Below are positions 38,322 to 45,713 of a stretch of 64,000 nucleotides of DNA, piece by piece. Below the pieces are notes generated by a model, which saw nothing but the letters and a program-made list of their open reading frames with translations, ran no database searches and was not told the DNA's origin. The stretch spans positions 62,001 through 126,000 of the forward strand of contig CAVSUY010000009.1 in the NCBI GenBank assembly GCA_963731035.1, given 5' to 3'. The position numbers and the translations under genes are program-made. Numbering within the stretch: position 1 is the stretch's first letter; every line of letters starts with the position of its first letter. The DNA is from JAANXG01 sp963731035. GTDB taxonomy: Bacteria > Pseudomonadota > Gammaproteobacteria > Arenicellales > JAANXG01.

Positions 38322-39060
38322 CGGCGGCCGGCGGGCTGCGTTCGCCCGTTTGCTGCCGCTCGAAAAGCCCCAGCGCGAATTCGTACAGCTCCATGTCGAG
38401 ACGATTTCGTTCGTAAATCAGATCCAGATCGACGAAGTCGAGCTCATGCCAGCCGGGACGCCTGTTGTGCAGGCGTTGTCCAGCACTGTTCATACGGATG
38501 CTTTCGCCCTTCCAGCCGAACATGCGACTGAACCGGGCGATGCTCTCGTCGTAGTGTTCCGTGATACCGATCGCCGACAATCGTGTCAGGTTCTCCTTGG
38601 CCTTCTCCAGATGCCGGATTTCGGTGGTTCCATAAGGAATGAGCCGGTCCAGGGAGTCCTGGTCGTAGCCGTTGGGCTGTGCGAGCCCCGACAGCCGCTT
38701 CACCATGTCGTTCTCATATTCCCTGCAAAGCCCCCGGCCGTATCTCAGACAGTCGACCCAGGACTCACGGATGCCGTGATAGTAGTAAGCGCTGATGACT
38801 CGTTCGACGGGATGCCGCAACATCGTAATCTGGTCGACTTCGGGCACTCCTTTTCTTCGAAGGAGGCGATGGAAACCGTAGTTGAAGTGTCCGGCGAAGT
38901 AATCGAACCGGCCGAGATCTTCGCTTCGCTCGATGGCCTGCCATGCGCCCGGCTGGTGGTGAATCAGCCCCTCACCGAGGTTCCTTTTCATGTGTTCGGT
39001 CAGAGAGACGCCGCCGGTCTTCGGCAAGTGCAGGAACAATACGGGTCTGCTTCCCATCAT
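38314..39060 (-). CDS. Sulfotransferase family protein
   Basis: A 248-residue enzyme with the two PAPS-binding signatures: LFLHLPKTGGVSLTEHM (5'-phosphosulfate loop, Lys/Thr/Gly) and TMLRHPVERVISAYYYH (3'-phosphate motif). It resembles Sulfotransfer_2 carbohydrate sulfotransferases. The start overlaps the GT4 B stop by four bases (ATGA) and the end overlaps the GT10 gene, so the three are translationally coupled. Sulfation of the same glycan is the simplest reading. Confidence 0.87.
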   Translation of the reverse strand: MMGSRPVLFLHLPKTGGVSLTEHMKRNLGEGLIHHQPGAWQAIERSEDLGRFDYFAGHFNYGFHRLLRRKGVPEVDQITMLRHPVERVISAYYYHGIRESWVDCLRYGRGLCREYENDMVKRLSGLAQPNGYDQDSLDRLIPYGTTEIRHLEKAKENLTRLSAIGITEHYDESIARFSRMFGWKGESIRMNSAGQRLHNRRPGWHELDFVDLDLIYERNRLDMELYEFALGLFERQQTGERSPPAADE

Positions 39061-40142
39061 GCGTCCGCCGGCGTCGCCTCCAGATCACGCAGCCGGCGGG
39101 CGGCTTTCTGCGCCGACAGGCGCCACGTCCAGAGAGTTTCGACCTGTTGTCTGGCTGCAAGACCCTTGCCGGCCGCCTCGTCGGGATTCCGATAGACATG
39201 GCGCATGATCTCGACGAGATGGTCCACGCTTGGGTTGGCCCACTGGCCGTAGTCGAAATCCGTGTTGAAGAAGTAGGGATCGAAGACGGTGATCATGCTC
39301 TCGACCTCCACCGGATATCCGCAATCCGTATTGACGAAATCCCGCGGGGCGCTGTAGTCGGTGACGATGACCGGCTTGCCGCAGGACATCGCCTCGAGTA
39401 TCGGCAATCCCCAGCCCTCGCCGCGGGTCGGGAGCACGAACGCATCGCAGCTGTTGTACAAGTCCACCAGGACCGGATCGGGCACGGGCTTGCTGAAGAT
39501 GACGGGGGCATGGCTGCGGATACCGAAGCGGTGAAATGTCTTTTCCATACTGAAACCGGACAGGTAGGGGTTATGACAATGCATGACCAGCTCCACATCA
39601 TCATCCGGCCTGAATGCCTTCGAGAAGGCCTTTACCAGCACGTCGATTCCCTTCCGGGTCTCCCACTTCGCAACGCACAGGAAACGAAAGGGTCGGTCAC
39701 CGCTGCGCTCTTTGACACCGGGCTTGAACAATTGCGCATCGACGCCTTCAGGCACGATATGAATCCGTGCTTCCTCGATATGGTTGTTCATCAGTATTTC
39801 CCTGCCCCAGCTCGACGGAATCCACACTTCATCGACGTTGGCCAGATCCGCCAATCGTGGTCCGGGAATCCTGGTGGTTTCCCACACCGTGAACCCGACT
39901 TTGTATCGACCGAATACTTCGCCCATGCGGTTCATGGGACCCACGGCGACGGCGAAATTATTCTCGTGGCCGGGAACCACCACCGCAGGCTCGCCCTGCT
40001 GCACCGGCTGCCCGCCGGCCCGATCCGCGTCCCAAGGATAGCAGTGAACCGTTGTGAATTCCTTGAGTGCGTTCGTGAAGCCGCTCCCATGTCGATTGCC
40101 ACCGTGTCCACCAGAGGAGAGATAGAAAGCGTTAACGTTCAT
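39057..40142 (-). CDS. GT4-family glycosyltransferase B
   Basis: About 361 residues from ATG 40142 (MNVNAFYLSSGGHGGNRHGS). A longer frame reaches 40208. It has VGFTVWETTRIPGPRLADL, VDEVWIPSSWGREIL and TRGEGWGLPILEAMSCGKPV, the E-x7-E donor motif of GT4. It is the first gene of the minus-strand set GT4-sulfotransferase-GT10. It resembles GT4 A in layout, consistent with sequential addition of sugars. Confidence 0.87.
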   Translation of the reverse strand: MNVNAFYLSSGGHGGNRHGSGFTNALKEFTTVHCYPWDADRAGGQPVQQGEPAVVVPGHENNFAVAVGPMNRMGEVFGRYKVGFTVWETTRIPGPRLADLANVDEVWIPSSWGREILMNNHIEEARIHIVPEGVDAQLFKPGVKERSGDRPFRFLCVAKWETRKGIDVLVKAFSKAFRPDDDVELVMHCHNPYLSGFSMEKTFHRFGIRSHAPVIFSKPVPDPVLVDLYNSCDAFVLPTRGEGWGLPILEAMSCGKPVIVTDYSAPRDFVNTDCGYPVEVESMITVFDPYFFNTDFDYGQWANPSVDHLVEIMRHVYRNPDEAAGKGLAARQQVETLWTWRLSAQKAARRLRDLEATPADA

Positions 40143-40476
40143 GACAGCTATCGACCGGCCGGTTCGAAGTCTGATGCTTGTGGTCCATTCCGAACCGCGA
40201 CGCACCACGTGCCAATATTCGCCCTTCCTTTATCCGCGGCGGAAGGCATTGATGTTTACCATTATTCCCGGATTACGTGGCAAAAACGTGGAGCCGGCAA
40301 CCGCCCGCACCCAGAGGCCGGCGGCCGCCGCGAAACCCGCGTTTCCAGCAACGGCAGGTCCGGCTTGTCGACGCCCCCGATCCGTGGCGGACTACGGACC
40401 GGACATGAAGCGGTTTATGGATTTCAGCGATAAACCACTAATTTGACAGTATTTTCCGTTGCGACTCCGGCAATAG

Positions 40477-40641
40477 GGAAAGATCGATGCTGCCATCGAC
40501 GCTTATCGCCGGACGCTCACCATCGACAGGGACTATGCCGACGCCCACTTCAATCTTTCGCGTCTGCTGGAGGGCAAGGGTGACAACCACGGGGCATTGC
40601 AACACTTGAGCAGCTTCAAGCGTCTATTCGGACGCCAGTAG
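40477..40641 (+). pseudogene. TPR protein C-terminal remnant
   Basis: An open stretch without a start codon reads KIDAAIDAYRRTLTIDRDYA, then DAHFNLSRLLEGKGD and LQHLSSFKRLF before a TAG at 40639. It is a single TPR repeat with the Ala/Leu spacing typical of the C-terminal end of TPR or MerR-TPR proteins. The upstream part is absent. The remaining sequence of 40143-40741 shows nothing else. Confidence 0.55.
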
Positions 40642-40741
40642 TCGCCGCCGTACCACGCGCCCGAGAGCGTACTTTCGTTTGCGCGGCAGGGCCTTCATTG
40701 GTTGAACAAGATTGACTGATCCCCTTCGCTTGGAAGAGGTG

Positions 40742-42061
40742 TCATCGAATGAACCGCAACGTATTGAAACTACGTCGGAAGTCGCTTACTTCCTGCGACA
40801 TGGCCTCGGGCCGGTCGGTTGCCAGGGCCCGCGCAATCAACGATGCAAGCTGCGGCGCATGCGCCTCGCTCACACCCCAGCGCACGAGCTCGGGGGTACC
40901 CAGCCGCAAGCCGTTCATGTCCCCTGTCACCTCTGCGATGGGCAGCCCTATGCCGCAGGCCAGAAAACCTGCTTTGCGCAGTTTCTTGGAGACCGTCTGA
41001 CCCCCGCCATAGCGTGCGGCTTCGATGGCGAATTGATGCGAGGTGGTGAAGCCGCGCTCTTTGGCGAAAACAGGGACGCCCTCGCCATCGAGCGCCTCGG
41101 CCAGGGCCCGCGCCACCGTCACCATGGCTTGGGCGTAGGCTTGGCCATGCACGCGCCAATCGAGGATGGTCAAAGCCAATGCGGCCGACTTGGCGGCGTC
41201 GAAGTTGGCGGTCATGCCCGGGAAAGCGATCCGGTCCAGGCGCTCGGCAAGCTCGGCGTCGTTGGTGACGATCAGGCCGCCGGCGGGCCCTGCCAGGCTC
41301 TTGTAGGTGCTCATGGTCATCAGGTGAGCGCCTTCGGCCAGCGGATTCGGCCACACCTTGCCGGCGATGATGCCGCATTGATGCGCCGCATCGAACAAGA
41401 CCTTGGCACCGACTTCATCGGCGATATCCCGGATGGCGCGCACCGGATGCGGAAACAGATTCAGGCTGCCTCCGATAGTGATCAATTTCGGCCGTGCTTT
41501 TCTTGCCAGCGCGCACAAAGCCTCGACATCCACCGTGTAGCCGTCCGCGTCCACGGGAGCGTCATGGATTTCAAGGCCGTAAAGTCCGGCGCAACCCGCC
41601 TGGTGATGGGTGACGTGGCCGCCGATCGTCGCCGGCGGCGCAATGATCGCGTCGCCCGGCCGGCAGGTGGACATGAACCCGTAGAGATTGGCCATGGCGC
41701 CGGACGCAACGCGTATCTCCGCATAGCCCGACTGGAATATCTCGGCGCAAAGCTCGGCGGCTATGACCTCGATCTCCTCGACGGCCTCCAGGCCCATCTC
41801 ATATTTGTCGCCCGGGTAGCCCAAAGAAGGCCGCGAGCCCAGGCCCGCAGCCAGCATCGCTTCGGCTCTGGGATTCATCACGTTGGCGGCGGGGTTCAGA
41901 TTGAAGCACTCCTGCTCATGAATGAGCCGGTTGCGTTCCGCCAGTTCAGGGATGCGCGCGGCAATCGTTCCCGTGGATGCGCTTGATGTTCGCTGCGCAA
42001 TCGTCTCTACCAGGCGTTCGCAGCGTTCGGGCACCCAGGTTCTGTAAGTCAACCGGCTCAT
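40742..42061 (-). CDS. Serine hydroxymethyltransferase-like PLP enzyme
   Basis: A 439-residue fold-type I enzyme. It has LNPAANVMNPRAEAMLAAGL, GYPGDKYEMGLEAVEEIEVI, LFDAAHQCGIIAG and PLP Lys in MSTYKSLAGPAGGLIV. Canonical SHMT has TTHK(T/S)LRGPRGG at that site, so this is a divergent subgroup that may use another aldehyde or amino acid (threonine-aldolase-like or 2-methylserine type). It lies next to a GcvT-type remnant, and glycine/sarcosine one-carbon metabolism is the likely context. A MITE separates the two. Confidence 0.82.
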   Translation of the reverse strand: MSRLTYRTWVPERCERLVETIAQRTSSASTGTIAARIPELAERNRLIHEQECFNLNPAANVMNPRAEAMLAAGLGSRPSLGYPGDKYEMGLEAVEEIEVIAAELCAEIFQSGYAEIRVASGAMANLYGFMSTCRPGDAIIAPPATIGGHVTHHQAGCAGLYGLEIHDAPVDADGYTVDVEALCALARKARPKLITIGGSLNLFPHPVRAIRDIADEVGAKVLFDAAHQCGIIAGKVWPNPLAEGAHLMTMSTYKSLAGPAGGLIVTNDAELAERLDRIAFPGMTANFDAAKSAALALTILDWRVHGQAYAQAMVTVARALAEALDGEGVPVFAKERGFTTSHQFAIEAARYGGGQTVSKKLRKAGFLACGIGLPIAEVTGDMNGLRLGTPELVRWGVSEAHAPQLASLIARALATDRPEAMSQEVSDFRRSFNTLRFIR

Positions 42062-42143
42062 GCGTATCTCCAGTCATGTTGGCGCAAGGTTAACTGAAGA
42101 ATAACCCTGTGCCTTCCGAGGAAGAAATCCCGGGCAGGGTCTT

Positions 42144-42300
42144 TAGCAGGCTGTTGAAAAACAGCCTGCTAGTGCGAGACAGGGATGTCTCGCCGCGAAT
42201 CAAGCACTGTAAGTGCTTGATTCGGGGTAGCCGAGTGCGGACAGGTGCCGCACTCGGCGCGTTGAAAAAGGCCAGGAAGGCGTTTTTCAACATCCTGCTA
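42144..42300. mobile_element. 157-bp MITE-like element built of hairpins
   Basis: Near-perfect terminal inverted repeats of 19 bp, TAGCAGGCTGTTGAAAAAC (42144-42162) and its complement with one mismatch (42282-42300). Inside are four stem-loops. 42144-42171: 12-bp stem, GAAA loop. 42174-42193: 7-bp stem, 6-base loop. 42197-42223: perfect 12-bp stem, 3-base loop. 42231-42257: perfect 10-bp stem, 7-base loop. No coding capacity. The ends CAGGCTGTTGAAAAA resemble termini of known insertion sequences, so it may be mobilised in trans. Its right end supplies the stop codon of the adjacent remnant. Confidence 0.75.
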
Positions 42301-43247
42301 GGACCTCGGCCGCTCGCTGTTCGGATCCCAGACCCGTTCTGCCAACACTTTTGCCCAGCGCCGTTTCCCCAGTAGCTCAAGGTCAAACTTCCGGCCCGCG
42401 ACGGCATAATCCGGTTCGACATAGGCGAACCCCAGGCTCTTGGCGGTGCAGTGGCCATGGCCGCCCGACGTGGTGACGCCGATGGGCCGGTCACCGTCGA
42501 AAACCGGTTCGCCACCGTGGACATCGCTCTCGCCGGGCTCGACTTCCAGGTACACCAGCTTGGTCGTGATTCCGGCTTCTTTCACTTTCAAGGTCGCGTC
42601 CCGGCCGGTGAATTCACCCTTGTCGGCGGCGAAGAATCGTTCCATATCGGCCTCGATCAAGGTAATCTCGTTGGTGAGCTCCGCGCCCCATGCTTCGTAC
42701 GCTTTTTCCATTCGCAGAGAGTTGACGGCGTAGATGCCGAAGTTGGCGATCTCGTGAGATTGTCCTGCGTTCCAGACCGCATCGTAAAACTGCGGCAGGC
42801 GACCCATGGGGCAATGCAGTTCCCAGCCGAGCTCACCCAGGTAGTTGACGCGCAGGGCCCGTACGGACACGCCGGCGACGTCGATGACCCGGGCCGTCAA
42901 CCATTTGAACGATTCCTTGCTCAAATCCGTGTCGGTCAACCCGGAAAGGACATCCCGCGACCGAGGTCCGGCCACCACCAGGACCCCCAGTCGTCGGTGA
43001 CGTTGTTCACCTGCATGTCTTCGCCGGACGCGATGCCGTGGCTGAGGTGATCCAGGTCCCGGTCCTCGGCGACCACCTCGAAGACATTGTTGTGCCGGAA
43101 GCCGGGATCTTCCTCTGGATGTGCTCCATCCGGTCCACGAGCCGCAGTCAGGTAGAGCTCCTCGCCTGCGCGTGTGAAACTGAGATGCCGCGCTGCCACC
43201 TCGAAGGTGTTCAGCGGCCCGAGCGCAGGTAACTTTCCCTTCGTCAT
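42298..43247 (-). pseudogene. Chimera: LysR N-terminus fused to GcvT/dimethylglycine-dehydrogenase C-terminus
   Basis: From 43247 to about 43140 the frame reads KLPALGPLNTFEVAARHLSF and TRAGEELYLT, the first helix-turn-helix half of a GcvA-type LysR regulator. It then runs into RDLDHLSHGIASGEDMQVNN and VTDDWG, part of a GCV_T domain. Near 42985 a G-run of five, probably six originally, shifts the frame. The homology continues at VLVVAGPRSRDVLSGL in the frame ending at 42298 (NYLGELGWELHCPMGR, GHGHCTAKSLGFAYVEPD). The N-terminal FAD part is missing. The final TAG is the edge of the MITE. Confidence 0.7.
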
Positions 43248-43283
43248 GAGGTCTTCCCCGGAGCGGGACCCTTTATGGCGCGG

Positions 43284-43658
43284 TTACGGGCCCGTAATGC
43301 GCTGAGCGAGCCCGGGCTCGACGCCGAGGCGTTCCAGCGGTTTGAACAGGTAGCCGGCTTCCTCCTCGCGGTCTTTGGGTTGCTTGGGGTGGCTGATGCG
43401 CCGCGGCGCCTTGATGGCGAAGCGAAAGGTTTCCGGGCGCTTGTCGGCCAGGCCCTCGAGGATGCTTTGCTTGGGCATGCGGTAGAAGGTGCTGTTGATC
43501 TCCACCGTGGGAAAGCGGGAGGCGCAGCCCCCGAGCATCCAGTTGGCGGGCAGATCTTCCGGGCAGCATCGGCCCTTCCACTCCTTGTAGGAGAACCCGC
43601 TGGTGCCGGCGTAGAGTTTCAGGGTGGTCTTATACGCTGGTTTGGCGGGGGGTGTCAT
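43284..43658 (-). pseudogene. DUF72 protein, truncated to its N-terminal half
   Basis: 124 residues match the start of DUF72 (YecE-like) proteins: LKLYAGTSGFSYKEWKG, RFPTVEINSTFYRMP and ETFRFAIKAPRRISHPK. Family members have about 240-300 residues. Here the frame ends in GLAQRITGP with no second half. The following sequence is the LysR/GcvT chimera, so a deletion junction lies near 43250-43290. Confidence 0.7.
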
Positions 43659-43738
43659 GTCCCTCTGCCTCGCAGGAGAGGGCGTTGCTGTTGAATGTCT
43701 TGCTTCGTCGTTTCGTTCCCCGCAATGACGATGAGGTG

Positions 43739-43777
43739 GTTCAGGGGGCGTTCAGCGGGGGTTCAGTCTGGGTTCAG
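43739..43777 (+). promoter_or_regulatory. Four GTTCAG direct repeats with exact 11-bp period
   Basis: GTTCAG occurs at 43739, 43750, 43761 and 43772, each separated by 5 bases. An 11-bp-period direct repeat is the usual layout of OmpR/PhoB-family response-regulator sites, which load as tandem dimers on one DNA face. It lies about 117 bases before the small lipoprotein start at 43894. Confidence 0.7.
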
Positions 43778-43893
43778 GGTTGGGAGGGCATTGTTGCGTG
43801 GACATTCACATACGAGCAGGGCGATGGAGATCGGGGCGTTTCGTCATGGCGACCGGTTTCATCATTGCTCTCCTCCGATTGACGAGGTGTGCC

Positions 43894-44115
43894 ATGCAAA
43901 TGCGATACTTTGGGTCTTTGCGAAAGGTTTTCGGCGCGCTGCTGGCCGGGACGGTGTTGGTTGCGTTGAGCGGATGTTATCCGTACTACTGGGATCACGG
44001 CGGGTATGGATACGGGCATTATGAGCGTGGTTACCATGGGCAGCAGCATCACCGTGACCGTGATGATTATCATCGTCGCGATCGGGACGGGCAGCATCGG
44101 TACAGGCGTTATTGA
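43894..44115 (+). CDS. Small lipoprotein with Tyr/Gly and His/Arg/Asp-rich tail
   Basis: 73 residues from ATG 43894. The leader KVFGALLAGTVLVAL ends in the lipobox LSGC. The mature part is YPYYWDHGGYGYGHYERGYH followed by an HRDRDD-type tail, compositionally extreme and rich in possible metal ligands. Similar His/Tyr-rich small envelope proteins are seen in stress- or metal-responsive loci. The upstream GTTCAG array suggests two-component control. An in-frame extension to 43780 exists but places the lipobox too far in. Confidence 0.65.
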   Translation: MQMRYFGSLRKVFGALLAGTVLVALSGCYPYYWDHGGYGYGHYERGYHGQQHHRDRDDYHRRDRDGQHRYRRY

Positions 44116-44137
44116 GAGCCTAGCGCGGGTTTGGCTT

Positions 44138-44182
44138 CCCCCTCACCTTAACTCTCTCCCCCTTGGGGGAGAGGGGACTTCG
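44138..44182. repeat. Interspersed palindromic repeat, CTCTCCC/GGGAGAG family
   Basis: Inverted copy of the element at 25720-25762 and 63710-63754, containing CTCTCCCCCTTGGGGGAGAG, a strong dyad. It lies between the small lipoprotein and the convergent oxidoreductase gene. Confidence 0.75.
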
Positions 44183-44190
44183 GTATCCCA

Positions 44191-45513
44191 CTAGTCGATG
44201 TTGAGGACTGAGCGGTAGTGGGATTCCATTTGCCTCCGGATCTGCAGCGCTTCGGTTTCCTGTTCGACGGTGATGTCGGTCCACTTTAAGGTCTGGCCTG
44301 CAGCAACGGGGTTGTTGAGGGTGATGCCCTGGGAGAGGCCTATCGGGAGACCGTTGGCCTCCAGTGAAGTGCGTGCGGGGAGCAACTTGCCGTACACGGT
44401 GTAGCCACCTTCGCCGTCGAGGGTCTCGCCGGGCTGCAGGTCGCGCTTGGCGGTAGCGATGACATCGCCGGCGAAGCCCTGGGTAGAGCCGGTGGCTTTG
44501 TTGAGGAGCGCGGCCGACAGCACCGAGATGTTGAGCTCCAGGCCAATGAGGTGGAAGGGCTTGTACATTGCGGAATAGCGGCCGGTGGCGTCGGTGTTCA
44601 TGCCGTACTGGCGGAAGCAGGCGGCGGCGTAGTCATTCGGCGCCTCGATGACCACGTAGACACCCCAGCGCAGGTCCCGGAATACCGGGCGCCCGTCGCG
44701 TTCCAATGACGACACCACTTCAACCTGCCCCTTGCGATGAAGCTGTCCGCCGACCTCCCGGGGCCGCAGCACGTGGGCGAGGTCGTCCATGCCGCAGGGC
44801 GGGAATACCAGGCCGTCGGGCGGCGGTTCCAGGCCGGTGGCATTGGCGATTGCCGCCATCTCCAGGGCAGACTTCGTACCGTCGAGGAAGGAGTTGAACA
44901 TCTGGCTGTTCATGCCGGCGGCGCGCGCCTGCTCAGCGGTGAGGCCGTAGTAGTTCCATACCGTGTCGGGAGTCGAAGCGTGATACTCGGGCAGGTACTT
45001 GGTGCCTTTGCCCGCGGCCACCACGTCGAAGCCGCAGGCCCTCGCCCATTCCACCAACTCGCAGGTCAGTGCGGGCTGGTCGCCGTAAGCCATGCTGTAG
45101 ACGACACCCGCGTCCGCAGCCTCGCCGGCCAGCAATGGTCCCGCCAGCACGTCGCCCTCGACGTTCACCATCACCACGTGCTTGCCGGCATTGAAGGCGG
45201 CGCGCGCGTGGGAGACGCCGACGACCGGGTTGCCGGTTGCCTCGATAATGACGTCCACGTCGTCGCCGCGGATGGCCTCGGCGGCATCGTCGACGAAGCG
45301 GGTTCGGGAGATCAGGTCGTCATCCCAGCCGACCGTGCTACAGGCTTTGCGGGCACGCTGTGGATCGAGGTCGGCGATGCACGTGACGTGCAGCCCCGGG
45401 GTGCTCGGAACCTGACTGAGGAACATGGAGCCGAACTTGCCGGCGCCGATCAGGCCCGCCCTGACCGGTCTGCCGAGGTCGGCGCGGGCGAGGAGTTCTT
45501 TGTAGACGTACAT
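44191..45513 (-). CDS. NAD(P)-dependent oxidoreductase with C-terminal SAF domain
   Basis: A 440-residue protein. The N-terminus has a Rossmann loop GLIGAGKFGSMFL and a homoserine-dehydrogenase-like NAD-binding domain (DVDVIIEATGNPVVGVSHA, NVEGDVLAGPLLAGEA). The C-terminal 90 residues (KRDLQPGETLDGEGGYTVYG, SLEANGLPIGLSQGI) form an SAF domain. This architecture occurs in enzymes of unusual sugar or sugar-acid catabolism, but the substrate is unknown. It is divergent from the peptide-type ABC operon with a 200-base gap, so they may handle the same compound. Confidence 0.82.
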   Translation of the reverse strand: MYVYKELLARADLGRPVRAGLIGAGKFGSMFLSQVPSTPGLHVTCIADLDPQRARKACSTVGWDDDLISRTRFVDDAAEAIRGDDVDVIIEATGNPVVGVSHARAAFNAGKHVVMVNVEGDVLAGPLLAGEAADAGVVYSMAYGDQPALTCELVEWARACGFDVVAAGKGTKYLPEYHASTPDTVWNYYGLTAEQARAAGMNSQMFNSFLDGTKSALEMAAIANATGLEPPPDGLVFPPCGMDDLAHVLRPREVGGQLHRKGQVEVVSSLERDGRPVFRDLRWGVYVVIEAPNDYAAACFRQYGMNTDATGRYSAMYKPFHLIGLELNISVLSAALLNKATGSTQGFAGDVIATAKRDLQPGETLDGEGGYTVYGKLLPARTSLEANGLPIGLSQGITLNNPVAAGQTLKWTDITVEQETEALQIRRQMESHYRSVLNID

Positions 45514-45713
45514 GTGGCCTCCTGCAATTAGACTTAATGGTCTGCAAGCCGGTTATCGCGAGCGCGGTGGGGCGGTGCGGCGTAATGATAGTCCCTAAGT
45601 CCGGGGGAGCCTGTCAAGACAGGCCGTTAATCAGGCAGCTCCGGGTGCGTTTCGCCGGTCGGGGCGCGTGCGTTACAATTGCTCACCTTTATGTAAAGGA
45701 GGAGGTAACAACA

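Noticed and set aside
42144..42300. CRISPR-like array because of repeated hairpins
   Set aside because: The hairpins have different sequences and no spaced direct repeats; terminal inverted repeats indicate a MITE.
43739..43777. CRISPR or slippage tract at the GTTCAG repeats
   Set aside because: Units are only 11 bp and the interspersed 5 bases differ; spacing fits a regulator site instead.
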